Source of the DNA: Aquanectria penicillioides | Taxonomy: Eukaryota; Ascomycota; Sordariomycetes; Hypocreales; Nectriaceae | Direction of reading: 5' to 3' | Length of the DNA stretch: 64,000 nt | Assembly: GCA_003415625.1 (NCBI GenBank) | Contig: PYIU01000002.1 | Location: forward strand, 4,402,001-4,466,000 | Shown here: piece after piece, positions 46,559 through 58,690 of the stretch | Numbering within the stretch: position 1 is the stretch's first letter | Layout of the letters: every line of letters begins with the position of its first letter | Program-made: the position numbers and the translations under genes | Notes under the pieces: generated by a model | Told to the model about the DNA's origin: nothing | What the model saw: only the letters and a program-made list of their open reading frames with translations | Databases searched by the model: none

Positions 46559-47773
46559 CTACACGCTCCAGATGACAACTCGGCCATCGACACCGCTCGC
46601 TGTTTTCTTTGTTAATTCCATCAAAGGAATATGTGTTTGGTGGGCGCTTAAACTTACAGGTAAACTTGGTGACACGGTCACCAGACACCTCATACGCTCG
46701 GACAGTGTTGACAGTGTTCTGGTGAACAGTCTTCAGCTGCGTGTCGTCCTTGGCCTTGCCCTTCAGATCCATCTGCCTGAACATGTTCAGGGCCGACTCC
46801 TCACGCTGCTCCTGGCCAGGCTGGCTCTTGGACTCAAGGGTGCCAGCCAGCTGCCAGCCAGCCTCGTTGCCCTGGAAGCGGAAAGCCTCACAGTCGTAGC
46901 CGGCAGCGATGATCTCGTCCTCGGCGGTCCAGATCAAGCTCTTGAAGGGCAGGAGCTGGGTGGAGATGGTCACAACGGCACGGGGGGCCTGATCAGGACC
47001 GGTAGGGTACACAACAGTAATGCTGCTGTCGTGGGCAGCGAAAGCAAGGCTGTCACCACTGGGAGAGAAGGAGACGGAGTGGACCCATCCAGCAGAGTTG
47101 TTCAAGAACTCGCCACACACGGTGTTGAAGGGGAGACGCTCACCCCAGACGCCAGGGGGAGGTCGGGCATCGACGCCCTTGATGAAGCTGGACAGAACTC
47201 GGGCGTGGGCGTCGGTGGAACCAGCAGCGAGGAGAACGGAGTTGGGGTGCCAGGCGACGCTGGTGATAGTGCTGCGAATGGGCTTCTTCAGGTGCTTTGA
47301 CACCCACCAGTCGTTCTCCTCCTCGAAGTAGCAGACGGCAATGACGCGGTCGCCGGAACCGACGGCGAACTTGGTCTCGGAAGGAGACCATCGGACAAAG
47401 GTTGCGGCGCGGTTAATCCGGAGAAGCACAAGGGTGGGCTTGTATCCGGTCGGCGAGGGCTCCCAGACGAGGGCATTACGGTCTGATGTCGCATTAGCTT
47501 GGTGACAACAGAGGGGGCGAGGGGAAGCTTCGGGAAGCCTAGAAACATACCCTGAGAGCAGGTCACAATGCGACCGCTGTTGGGAGCAATGTCCACACTG
47601 GTGACGGTCTTGTCATGGCCCTTCAGCTCATCCTTGAGTTTGAAGGCATTGCCGACTCGGCCATACAGCTCGACAGCGGTGTCGCGGGCAACAGCCAAGG
47701 TCGAGTGGTCGGCCGAGAAGGAATGGTCGGCAATGGGGTTGTGGAACAAGTGGTGAACCTCGGGGGGAGCCAT
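46559..47773 (-). CDS. ARC40: Arp2/3 complex subunit 1 (ARPC1, p40/p41), WD-repeat protein
   Basis: ARPC1 is the beta-propeller subunit of the Arp2/3 complex, which nucleates branched actin at endocytic sites. Three exons (47773-47551, 47482-46658, 46599-46559) encode 362 residues, a normal length. The start MAPPEVHHLFHNPIADH and successive WD-like blades are seen: DKTVTSVDIAPNSGRIVTCS, ALVWEPS, AATFVRWSPSETKFAVGSGD, TSVAWHPNSVLLAAGSTDA, WVHSVSFSPSGDSLAFAAHD, and LIWTAEDEIIAAGYD. The tail SGVDGRVVIWSV appears only after removing the last intron (GTAAGTTTAAG...AAACAG). The long insertion before the last blade is typical of the family. The gene diverges from the U2B''-like gene across 434 bp. 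Confidence 0.95.
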
Positions 47774-48207
47774 GGTGAATGCTGGTATAGGGTTGCAATA
47801 GGAGGAGCTCTCTACTATTGCGAGGCGCGAGGGGAAGCAAAGGAGATGTTGGAGTTGAGCGGTTGACTGCTGCCAGGTAACCAAGTCGGGAGGCTGACGA
47901 TGATGCTGGGCCCAGTGGGGGTGGGGTTACGTAGCAGCTCCTCCGAGCTTGGTCCACACCTCTCGACCGCCACTAGGCACATAACTTACCTAGTAGCACA
48001 GAGCACGCGAAAGCTCCACGAGGCTGAAGGTCGGCGAAAAACTCCACCTTCACAAAAGACCGATATCACCACAATCACGAACTCCGACGTGCGCGCAAAG
48101 CCAACCCCTGCCAATCCTGTACCCAAGGACGACAAGGGGACGACTTTCTTGAATAGACGAGCATCTACATACACACGAGCTAACCCATCCCTCGGATCAC
48201 CGTCACA
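47774..48207. promoter_or_regulatory. short divergent promoter, ARPC1 / U2B''-like gene
   Basis: Only 434 bp separate the two start codons, so the genes must share promoter space. TACCTAGTAG and AACTTACC words are present, but no clear TATA box. Open frames here are short. Confidence 0.5.
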
Positions 48208-48945
48208 ATGGCCGCCGCCGCCGCCGCACCGCCTCGTTCTCTCCAGCCCAGCACCTCCTTGCCTGCCAAAGTGCAGCCTATCCCCCCCAACCAGACGTCA
48301 GTTCGCCCGCGTGGCTCCTTTTTACCCTCACTTATCAGACTCTGACACGGAATAGACTCTATGTGACGAACCTCGCCTCCTCGAAAATCCAGAAAGCCGA
48401 CCTACGAACTGCGCTGTATATGCTGTTTTCGACGTACGGACCCGTGCTCGATGTCGTCGCCCTGAAGACGATGCAGATGCGTGGCCAAGCCCATATCGTG
48501 TACCGAGACGTGCAGACGGCTACCCAGGCCATGAGGGCTCTAGAGGGACAGGAATTCCTTGGTCGTGAACTGGTATGTTTGTCGCGATTCGCATCCAGAT
48601 ATCGAGCCAGCACTAACCCGCGTATCTTTGCCTCAGAAAATCCAGTACGCCAAGTCCAAGTCACACTTTGTGGCTAAGCTTGATGGAAGTTTCAAAATCC
48701 CTGGCAGCGGCTCCGGTGCTGCCAACGTTGAGCAGACAGAACTGCAACAGAGCATCTTCAGCGCGCCGCCGCCAGGATCTGCCCCCGCGCCAGGCTCTAG
48801 CCTTCCTGCCAAGCCGCTGACCAATGTGGATCATGTCATGAAGGATGCTGATTCTCCCGAGAGTCGTGGTCAGAAGCGCAACCGCGACGACGAGGATGAG
48901 AGTGACGATGATGTGGCCATGGAGGAGGACAGCGACGATGAATAA
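48208..48945 (+). CDS. MSL1: U1A/U2B''-like snRNP protein, single RRM
   Basis: The product is a spliceosomal RNA-binding protein that in this family contacts U1 or U2 snRNA stem-loops. Three exons (48208-48296, 48356-48572, 48637-48945) encode 204 residues. After an Ala/Pro-rich start, one RRM spans about residues 30-105 with RNP2 LYVTNL and RNP1 RGQAHIVY, followed by the family-typical KIQYAKSKSHFVAKLDGSF. The C-terminus is Pro-rich, then acidic (DDEDESDDDVAMEEDSDDE). Animal U1A/U2B'' have a second RRM, which is absent here, as in yeast Msl1 (111 residues). That favours a U2B'' assignment, but U1A function is not excluded. It converges with ATG10, with under 100 bp between stop codons. Confidence 0.9.
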
Positions 48946-49041
48946 GGGACCCGTGCTGATGGTCAGCTTCATCAGCATGAGATGGAATCCGTCAAACGGC
49001 TGGAGTCGCCGGGATTGCCATCTCCTTGGGCACCCATAAGC

Positions 49042-49869
49042 CTACACACCCCCTACAAGCCCAAGCCAAATCATGAGATAATTCGTCCTGTCGCACTCAA
49101 AATTGGAGATGGCATCCCCTAACAGGCAGGGGTGGACGAAGAAGGATGGGACGCCCGTTATAGGGTGATGCTGGGAAACAAGGTGTTAGTTAGGCCAACC
49201 GACTTTTACGATACCCAGAGAATCTTGAATTGACTTGTGGAAATAGCTTCCTCCAAACTACTCACATCGGCTGAGATGCCACCCACTCCGCCCAGGCCGC
49301 GGAGGCCTGGCTTGTACTCATCGGGCACTACGCGGCGAAAGACAGTCTCGATGTTAAAGGCAGGCTCATCCGGGGGGAGTCCGCGTAAAGTGAACCACAG
49401 ACAGGGCACCCGATATGTAGGATGAAGATGGATTTCATATTCGACCACCCCGACATCAAGCCGGGACGGTTGCCTCACCAGAGCTGCCTGGAAATGTTTG
49501 TGAGAAGAAAGGCCAGCGGAAGAAAAATACACTATGAGGCTTTGTTACCTCGTCTGAGTTCTCTGCATCCATCATGTCACTGTCCCCCGCCAGCGCGGCC
49601 GCCTCCTTTGGGTCGTCTGAAAACGAGAAGCCGTCCAAGTCTAGCGAAAGGTCTTCATGGTCTAGGTCCGTCTGCAAAGGCCGCCTGATTTGAACATATG
49701 TAGTGTATCCTCCGTAAAAGGTGAAGTCGGTGCTAAGTGCTGTGCATAGCCTGAGTTTCCACCGGGCTCGATCCGACCCCAACGTGGCACGGCAATACCG
49801 CCGCTCCAGATGGTGACATGCCTCTGTGAACTCTTCCCCACTGAGGTACGGGTAATCTGAGATGCTCAT
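49042..49869 (-). CDS. ATG10: autophagy E2-like enzyme Atg10
   Basis: Atg10 is the E2-like enzyme that passes Atg12 to Atg5, a conjugate needed for autophagosome growth. Three exons (49869-49549, 49487-49266, 49170-49042) encode 223 residues. The N-terminus MSISDYPYLSGEEFTEACHH is followed by a core beta-sheet region (STDFTFYGGYTTYVQIRRPL), an acidic linker, then EYEIHLHPTYRVPCLWFTL. The catalytic Cys is in FFVHPCLLGDAI, at about residue 196, and comes from the small third exon after a 95-nt intron (GTGAGT...TTCCCAG with CTAAC branch). Without that exon the HPC motif would be missed. The length and motif order agree with fungal Atg10. It diverges from the GH47 gene. Confidence 0.9.
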
Positions 49870-50730
49870 GATGGCCTGCCGGAGTTGAGCTCTGGGTGGC
49901 CTATGTTGAAGGTATCCTTGGTTGGCTCCCCGCGTTTCCTACAGTACCAAGGGTGTTTCAGGAATGTCCCGAAGAGGCTGAGATCGGTGGTGTCACAGAC
50001 AGGCAGACGTGCAGTCGGATGAGTGGCCACGGGTGTTTCGAGGTGAGCCCACGCTCTGCAGCTGCGACCGTTTGATAGCAAAAAATAAAAATAAAGAAAA
50101 AAGCCTTGTGCTGCCTCACAGACGTCACCTTCTCGGAAGATTTGGAATATTCCTGTCAGGTCCCGAGTTGTGCAAGTTGTGATATCCCGCATCTGCTCTT
50201 TTGGCATGTAATTACTGCGGGCATCTGCCAACCCACTGAAGGCCTAGCCCACTAAGGGCACCTGCTGAGGCCTAACGGCAGCACCTATGCCCGATGTGAA
50301 CACTGTCCACGGGGTCCTCGTCACGGAGCTCAGGGCAGGTGGCCCATTTCGGACCAGCGCTAACTTGACTGGCTGCGGGGGTGGTTTTGGTTCGTCATGG
50401 CTAAGACCGGTACACTCGGACTGCGGTCCTCCAGGGGATCCCTGGAGGGCCAGATGCCTGTGAAAGTGAAATCTGGTCTTGTGCTCAAGCCTCGCCAAAG
50501 CTCCAAGCTCGTTGTTTCTGCGCTCGCTGCATCCAGTTTGTTGGTTCTAACCTGCCTCACCCAGCCTCGCTGTTTGCCTCCCCCACAGCGATTCTTGTTA
50601 TTTTCCCGTTATTTTTGATTTATCCTCCAAAAGGCATTAGACCCAAACCCTCTTCAGCCCGTCGTCGCGACCGGTCGGTCGTTGCACCAACCTCCTCCAT
50701 CCACGACCTCGAAATGCTTCAGCAGAGCCG
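49870..50730. other. intergenic between divergent genes
   Basis: This holds the promoters of ATG10 (-) and the GH47 mannosidase (+). Minus-strand frames of about 65-120 codons show no domain. A stretch of plus-strand AAATAAAAATAAAGAAAAAA lies near 50083-50102. Confidence 0.5.
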
Positions 50731-52903
50731 ATGATTCGCGATCCGTTCAACATCCACCGCACCAATAGCGCTTTCAAAACCCCTTCGCCGCTACCTAGCC
50801 CAAACCGCCGAGACGAAGCATCGCGAGCCGGTGCCAATGACTTCGGGATGGCATTCTCCATCCCCAAGAACGTACCCGCCTTCTCGAACCCCCAGCGCGA
50901 TCTAGAGGATCGTTTCTGGGGGTCCGGGGCCAACTCCCGGAATTCGCTACCCATGTACAAGGACAAGCCCTATGCCCTCACGCCGTCGTACAAAAACAGA
51001 CCCTTCTGGAAGCGCAAGAGAGTAATAGGCATAACTGCCATTGTCGTGACTTTCTTATACTGGATGGGCTTGTTCACCAAGCCAGACAAACAGCGGGCCT
51101 CGCAGGATTGGAGCTGGATGAGCCTTTCGAAAGAGGAGACACAGGTAGACTGGAACGAAAGAAGGAAGCACGTGGTCGAGGCATTCGAACTGAGTTGGGA
51201 TACCTACAAACGATACGCTTGGGGTACGCTGAGAGCCGAGCGCATGTGATTGACTGGTTGACTGATTGCATCGAATTCTAGGTTATGATGAATATAGACC
51301 GGTCTCCAAGACCGGCGGCATGATGTCCCCCAAGGGACTTGGCTGGATCATTGTCGATTCCTTGGATACGATGATGATCATGAACCTCACCTCCCGGGTT
51401 CAGGACGCTCGGGAATGGATCTCTAATTCCTTGACATATGACCAAAACCAAGACGTCAGCACCTTTGAGACGACGATTCGAATGCTTGGAGGACTTTTGG
51501 CGGCGCATTATATATCAACGGAGTACCCAACTCTTGCCCCATTGGCTGAGGATGACGAGGGCGCATCTGGAGAGGACCTGTATCTCGAGAAAGCCAAGGA
51601 CCTAGCTGATCGTCTTATGAGCGCCTTTGACTCGCCATCTGGAATCCCATTCGCGAGTGTCAACTTGGAGGAGTACAAGGGTATTGCCTCTCATGCTGAT
51701 ATGGGCGCCTCATCGACGGCCGAGGCCACAAGTTTGCAGCTTGAGTTCAAGTACCTTGCAAAGCTCACCGGCGAGAAGGACTTCTGGGACCGCTCTGAGA
51801 AGGTGATGCAAATTGTCGATGACAATGGCGCCAGGGACGGACTGTTGCCAATCTTCATCCATGCCACGAGTGGAAAGTTTTACGGTAAGAATATCCGCCT
51901 GGGTAGTCGAGGCGACTCGTACTACGAGTATCTCATCAAACAGTATCTCCAGACAAATAAGAACGAAACCATCTACCAGGAGATGTGGGATGAGGCCATG
52001 AGGGGAGTTCGAAAGCACTTGGTTACTTACACCGAGCCCTCGGGATTTACCATTATTGGAGAGCGCCCGAGCGGCCTAGATGAGTCGCTTTCACCCAAGA
52101 TGGACCATCTGGTTTGTTTCATGCCTGGTACCATCGCTCTGGGCGCAACCGGAGGTTTGACCGAGGCCGAAGCTCGAAAGCTCCCTACTTGGTCTAAGAA
52201 GGACGAGGCCGACATGCAGTTGGCACGGGAGTTGATGCATACCTGCTGGGGCATGTACAAGTACATGGCCACCGGATTGGCAGCTGAGATCACGTACTTT
52301 AACATCCACGACCCACCACTGAGCGCTGACGCCCCCCACGACCCGCCCAAGCACTTTGACGCGAACCCTGATGCTGCGTGGCGCAAGGACTTTGTCGTCA
52401 AGTCCAATGATGTCCACAACCTCCAGCGCCCCGAGACGGTGGAGAGTTTGTTTTACATGTGGAGAATCACGGGAGATATTCGGTACCGAGAATGGGGATG
52501 GGAGATGTTCAAGTCTTTCGTCAACTACACTGCCGTGGAGAATGGTGGCGGATTCACAAGTCTGAGTGATGCCAACGTCATCCCGCCCCGAACCAGGGAT
52601 AACATGGAGAGTTTCTGGCTGGTAAGTGGAGACTTATTATTATTATTCATTGATGACATTGAGAAAAAAAAAAGAAATGAGATTACTAACACAGAATACT
52701 TTCAGGCCGAGACTTTGAAGTACATGTATCTCCTCTTCTCACCTAACGACCTTATGCCTCTGGATAAAATGGTGTTTAACACAGAGGCGCACCCATTGCC
52801 TCGATTTGACATGGGTCGTCTGTTCTCTACGGGCTGGAAGCGGAAGCCGAGAGATGCAGATGGACGCATCGTTGGAACGAAGGAAGAGGAGGAAGAAACT
52901 TAA
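50731..52903 (+). CDS. MNS1: ER mannosyl-oligosaccharide 1,2-alpha-mannosidase (GH47)
   Basis: This type II membrane glycosidase trims alpha-1,2 mannose from N-glycans in the ER/early Golgi. Three exons (50731-51223, 51282-52621, 52706-52903) give 676 residues. A cytosolic tail of about 95 residues ends KRKR, then one signal anchor (VIGITAIVVTFLYWMGLF, about residues 98-115), a stem, and the (alpha/alpha)7 domain. Landmarks are GYDEYRPVSKTGG, DSLDTMMIMNL, STAEATSLQLEFKYLAKLTG, HLVCFMPGTIALG, RPETVESLFYMWRITGD with a catalytic Glu, and the Ca-binding FNTEAHPL near the end. The second intron (84 nt, GTAAGT...TACTAAC...TTTCAG) is an exact multiple of three with no stop, so a straight read-through would add 28 odd residues; I treat it as an intron. 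Confidence 0.95.
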
Positions 52904-55312
52904 CGAGACGTTTGCATTTTCTCATGACCCTGGAAGGATTTCTGAATAGAGAGAATTGTGTATAAGAAGCGACAGGCTCTTGCATGTATGGTTCGGCATC
53001 TTGGACACTGCAGCCGGGATTAAATTGGTTGTGTATTTTAATGAGCACATTTGGACACTTGATTGTCAATGGAAAACCTGGCATTTTATTGCACCAATAA
53101 AAAAAGGGGAAAAAAGGGGGAAAAAAAGGAAAAGAAAGCAAATTGTATCGCCTTGGGACAAAACATTGCATTGTGGAAGACATGGTGTAAAACAAGGTAC
53201 CTATGTAATGTAGCGCTGAGGGCTGAAGTGCGGTGCGGTGGCATGCCAGCGGCTCGTGCATGCGGGAAGGAATTGGTTCCGCTGCATGTGACAATGGACC
53301 AGGCGATCGATGGATGCACGGAGTATGTATGCGGCACCGTCGGCGCCATGCCTTGTTGATTGGGTCAGATGCCAAGCCGAGGAGTGAGATCCCTGGTGGA
53401 AAAACCTCAATGCACCCTGGATGGAGGAAGAGGGACATGAGGGATGGGAGGCGATTGATTGACTGCAGCAAGCAAGGCCGAGAATCCCAAAATGGGGCAC
53501 GGCACTGCCCAGGTACCTAGACAGTATGGTCACGAAACCTTGCTGTGCCGTTGTAGCGATAGATGACTTCTAGGTAGGTAATTACTGTGTAGTTAGGTTA
53601 GTAAGTGGCACTGGGGATTGGAAGTTATTATCAGAGAGTGGGCGGTCTCTGTGGCGGAGGGGCGGGATCCCTGGAATCACTCGCTCACTCGAGAGTCGAG
53701 ACGTTGATTGAGCGGAGGCGGAGATGGCACCAAGCCCAAGCTGGCGGTGATCCTTGTCCAGCGGGTGCAGGTCGTGGTTGGAAAAGGCGAAGCGTCGCAA
53801 CTCTATTCCGCCTGACAAGACACACAGCACAGAGACGGAGAGGAGGTGACCTACCTACTTTACCTACCCAACGGCTGCTAACCAACCGAATCTCATGCAG
53901 GAGTAGTCTCATTCGTGTGTGTAACCCAGTCTCGTACGTCGCAGCCGCACTCTCGACGACTCTCGGTCTCTTGTTCAGGCGTCCCGTCAGCTCAATTAGG
54001 CATTCACTTCTGGCTGTGCAACCAATCCATGCTCACCTGTGTCGGGTGTGCCTCTCCCCAATCTATCCTTTCGTCCATAACGCGATGCCTCTTTTTGCTG
54101 CTTACCAAAGATGCTATCTTTAAAAACGAATAGAGAGACAGAAAGAGGAAAGGGTAGATGGAGAAAACGAGGGAATCCATGTCACTCTCTGACTGACAAT
54201 GTCCCTCCCCTCCTTCCCTCCCCTTCCCCCAGGCCTGGTTTCCCGGCTGAACTAATACCGATCTAATTAACCCACGCAACGCTTAGTCGTAGCCGTTCGT
54301 CGGTGCCGTCCGCCCTTCATCATGAGATTTTCTCGCCGTCTGCCTTATCTCCCACCGCCTTCAAGCCACTTGGCCCCCTCTGGCCTCCGTCGCAACATTG
54401 TGCAACTTCACGAATCCAGTTCCGGTTCCGCTCCCCCTCCCAACCCCGGGCGCGGCGCCGCACTACTAGCCCCCCCCCCGTGGCTGTTTCCCATGAGCCT
54501 GGACTCAGGCCTGGGCTCAGACAGCTCTGTCTTCAGCGCCCGTGGCGGCCCCCCTCCCCCTGCTGGGCCCTGCGCCCCACTGCGAGATAGCACTCCCATT
54601 CTGAGATTGGCCAACGGGCGCGCCTAGTTGAGCCACCTAGAGCGGTGGGGGCATCCTTGAATCCTCCGGGGGCGACGTTTTTCTCGATGGGCCAGGGCCC
54701 TGCTGCTGGGCGCCGCGGGCTGCCGTTGCCCGTTGAACTGTAGTGCTGGAGGTGGTGCTGGTGACGAGGCTTGTTTGGTCTCTCGTCAACGCCAAGAGCA
54801 GATGTCACGTCCAGCATGATAAGCCCACCACCACCACCATTTCCCTTGCCCTGCCAGCCCCTTCTTAGCCTCGCCTGTCCCACTGCGTCCCTTTCTGTCC
54901 TCGCTTCTTCGTTCCTGACAAGAAAGTTGGCTTTCCCATCCTTACCGCGCGCTCCACGAGCGCTGCCGGCCTTGCGAACTCTGCCGCATCTGACTCCCAA
55001 CTCTTCAACTTCAAACGACACCCCAGCTTGGTGGCGACATGCAGACAGACTGCCCGACAACCAAGCTCCCAACCTATTCGATTTCCACGACGACCACGAT
55101 ACCACGACCTAGCTGCACCCCGCGCAAACTCGCTCGCCTACATCGACCACCTTCAGGCGATACGCGACCCCGCGAAACCGCTTCCATTGAAACCCGACTT
55201 CCCCCATCCCCGACGCCATCGAATCATCGTCTTCTCAACTTCCCTGGCTCCAGCGCACCCACGTCGCCAACAGTCCCCTGGGGACGCACCGTTGTAGGGC
55301 TGGACGGCAAGC
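52904..55312. other. intergenic and 5' leader of the permease gene, 2.4 kb
   Basis: No gene is supported in 52904-54300. TACCTA/TAGGTA words cluster at 53511-53582 and 53849-53870. From about 54300 the plus strand is pyrimidine-rich and resembles a long promoter/leader. Several upstream open frames occur there, including one with a genuine ATG at 55039 that overlaps the permease start. Confidence 0.5.
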
Positions 55313-55335
55313 ATGTCGTCAAAACCCGAGGTTGA
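55039..55335 (+). promoter_or_regulatory. upstream ORF overlapping the permease start codon
   Basis: An ATG at 55039 opens a 98-codon frame that ends at 55335, 20 nt past the permease ATG and in another frame. If the transcript begins upstream of 55039, ribosomes using it would bypass the main start, so it could lower permease translation. The peptide is Pro/Thr/Ser/Arg-rich without a domain. The transcript start is unknown. Confidence 0.35.
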
Positions 55336-57356
55336 GCTCAGCACTCTGAAATTGAAGGAGGAATCTCTGGCCCACGGCAGTTCATTCAGTATGCGCGAAC
55401 CAGAGTACACGGAGGAAGCCCCCCCACGGTACTGGGACCGCTTCGTCGACGGCTTCAAGCGCGATCCCGACCAGAGCCTCTTCTCCAACGATCCTCTCGG
55501 CCATCTAGAAGGCGGACGCCTTCAGGTTCACAATGGCGCTCACTACTACGACTTGCACCTGGCCAACTTGAGCACTACCCACTCAGGCTTGGCTAGGACG
55601 CTGAAGGGGAGACACTTGCAAATGATTGCCATCGGTGGCTCTATCGGTACGTTTTGTCATATTGCTGGATGAGAGGCTGGCGGTGACCACGGGGCATTGC
55701 GACTTGGTGGGTTCTTGAATTAACACTTCTTGCGATGCAGGCACTGGACTATTTGTTGCATCTGGCAAAGCATTGGCAACAGGAGGACCCGCGTCGTTAT
55801 TACTCGCCTTTTCCATTGTTGGAACTATGCTTTTCTGCACGTGCCAGGCTCTTGGCGAGTTGGCCGTTATTTTCCCCATTGCTGGATCGTTCTCTTCATG
55901 GGCTACCCGATTTCTGGACCCATCGTGGGGGTTCGCTGTGGGTTGGAAGTAAGTTGCCGCAACGCCCCGTCGTCATGTCTCAGAAATGGACCCCTCCATA
56001 CTGACTTGGTTGACACATAGCTATGCCATGCAATGGTTGATCATCTTGCCGTTGGAAATCATCGCCGCATCGTTGACTCTGTCATATTGGGACGAGGCGA
56101 TAACACGTGCCATCTTTGTCACTGTCTTCCTCCTCATCATCATCGCCATCAACATGTTTGGAGTTAAAGGCTATGGTGAGGCAGAATTTATCTTTTCCAG
56201 CATCAAGGTCGTTGCCGTTATTGGTTTCATGTAAGTTTGATCATTTCCCAATTAACTTGATTGCCGTGTGTCCAACTAACCTTCTCTTCTTAGCCTCCTC
56301 GGAATCGTGTTGAACTGTGGCGGAACCCCCGAAAGCGGCTACATCGGTGGCCAGTATTGGCAAAACCCAGGAGCATTTCACAACGGCTTCAAAGGACTCT
56401 GCAGTGTCTTTGTCACTGCCGCCTTTGCCTTTGCCGGCACGGAGCTCATCGGTCTCGCTGCAGCTGAGACGGCCAACCCCAGAAAGTCGCTGCCCACGGC
56501 TTTAAAGCAAGTCTTTTGGAGAATTACCCTCTTCTACATCGTCGCTTTGACGCTGGTTGGGCTGCTTGTCCGATACGACGATCCTAAACTTACTGGCGGC
56601 GATAGCGATGCTGACGCCAAGGCCTCGCCCTTCGTCATCGCCATCGAGGAGGCTGGTATCCAGGTTCTCCCGTCCGTGATGAACGCTGTTATCCTCATGG
56701 CTGTTCTATCCGTCGGAAATTCGGCCGTCTTCGGTTCTTCAAGAACACTTGCGGCCCTGGCAAATCTCAACCAGGCGCCGGCTATCCTCGCTTACGTTGA
56801 TCGAAAGGGCCGTCCTCTTGTTGCCATTGGCGTTGCCGCCGCCTGTGGTCTCCTCGCTTTCCTCGCCGACCTACCCCAGCAGGGAACTATCCTGGATTGG
56901 CTCCTTGCCATCTCGGGCCTCTCTACCATTATAACTTGGGGCTCAATATGTGCCTGTCATATCCGCTTCCGTCGTGCTTGGGCTGCTCGAGGCCACACCC
57001 CCGACGAACTACCTTTCAAGTCCCAAGTGGGTATTATCGGTTCTTATGCGGGACTCACCCTCAACATCCTCGTCCTTATCGCCCAATTTTATGTTGCTGC
57101 ATCCCCCATCGGCTATCAGCAGAAGACCAGCATGGACATCGCCAAGAACTTCTTCTTGAAGTGGGTGGGAGCACCTTTCTTCCTGGCCTTCTTCGGCGCC
57201 CACAAACTTTTCTACCGTACCTCCCACGTAGCCCTTAACGACATGGACATCGACACCGGCCGCCGCGATTTCAATGTCCCGATCCTGCTGGCACAAGAGC
57301 TTGAGGAGAGACAGGCCTGGCCTAAGTGGAAAAAGTTCTACAAGTTCCTGTGCTGA
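55313..57356 (+). CDS. amino-acid permease (AAT/APC superfamily)
   Basis: Four exons (55313-55646, 55741-55948, 56021-56230, 56294-57356) encode 604 residues. The cytosolic N-terminus is about 100 residues and ends RTLKGRHLQMIAIGGSIGTG, the hallmark entry to TM1 in the fungal Gap1-type family, followed by LFVASGKAL. About twelve membrane helices follow, with LGELAVIFPIAGSFSSWATR, WNYAMQWLIILPLEIIAA, AFAFAGTELIGLAAAETANP and ALANLNQAPAILAYVDRKGR as family motifs. The C-terminal tail ends KWKKFYKFLC, with a final Cys that could be palmitoylated as in some Gap1 relatives. It should import amino acids with protons at the plasma membrane; the range of substrates cannot be told. Intron 1 interrupts the GSIG/TG motif, and all junctions keep frame. 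Confidence 0.95.
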
Positions 57357-58690
57357 GCGACACACGCCAGCATTGGGAGAAGGGGGGGGAAAAATATGTA
57401 TTAAGCTACCAACGTGCATTTGCTGTTGTATGATTATTCGGGTCTTTGGCGCTCCGGAGGGGAAGAGGCACGATGTCAGCTGAAATGGCGACACGTATGC
57501 GATTTTTTTTTTATGACCGGTTTGCTTCATATACCACCATGCTTGTTTGGATTTCGGGCGTTATTTGTGGATGAAAGGACACCATAAAGGGGAAGTTTTA
57601 GCAGGCCCCTAGTCTCTGTATTGTTGATTGCTACTGTTGGTTGTGTCATTATATCTCAAGTCCCGACGAGGACTCACTGAGCTCATCGATAGTTTATCTC
57701 GTTGCCACCTGTTGAACGAGAATGAATAATGACTTCGTATGACGTTGAAATTACCGGCTGCATTGATCTCGCCCCTCGTATCAGTTGTGTTGGTCATGGA
57801 ACATTCATACTAACCAGGTAAACTCATGACCGGGAGTGCGAACCGGTCAGCAAAGGCACCAGGTCAATAATAACGATGATGTGCCATTCATCCAGAGCTG
57901 GATCCTAATAGTCCTTCATTCTCAATCCCCCCCCCCCCCCCGGAGTAATCATTATAGCTTCATTTGGATTAGCTATAAACAAACATTTTACGAGAGCCTC
58001 GGCATCATGATCCATGATTCCATATGGCAAGTACCGTCAGCAAGCCAAATCAAAATCGAGAAGATATTTAGGGAGGTTGTTGTTTAGAGATGTACGCTAA
58101 ATGTTACAAGGCGCATCCATTTCGATCCCACCCTCTCAACTCCATCAATACAAAGAAAAAAATAAATAAATAGGGAGTCAATCGATCGACGAATGTCATG
58201 AACCAAATACATGGAATTTACACAACGCTATGCAAGAGTAACAGTTGAAATTGATTGAACTTCCAAAAGGTATCCATACAAGCTGGTGTTCAGTCCCCCC
58301 CTTTTTTTTCTTCCTAACCGCATTTGGGGACAACGTTGAGAGCTGCCAGCCAGTATTCTCGGGAAACTTTGATCCTACACCGCCTCAAGCTTTCAAAGAC
58401 AGTACAATAAGACCGTCTCAGAGAGGAAAAAGGAAGCAGGTGGGGTAAAAGACACCAAAAGAAAATAAAAAAAGAACAAGTAAATTTTGGGGCTGCAATT
58501 CCTCCGTCGATTTCTCTCTTTTCCCAAGGAAAAAGATGCCATGACTGATTCCTCATGAGCCACATATAACATACAATCGTCAAGAGTAATAATACTAAAA
58601 CACATAAAAAGAAATGATGACAAAAAGCCAGAGTGGCCGTCAGACATCATGGGTATCCTCGTAAACCCTTCTGCAAAAATGCCCCGTCAC
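57357..58690. other. intergenic between convergent genes, 1.3 kb
   Basis: No gene is seen. A run of about 15 C lies at 57927-57941 and A/T-rich tracts follow (58155-58175, 58455-58485). The right edge is 3' flank of the NTF2-like gene. Confidence 0.5.
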
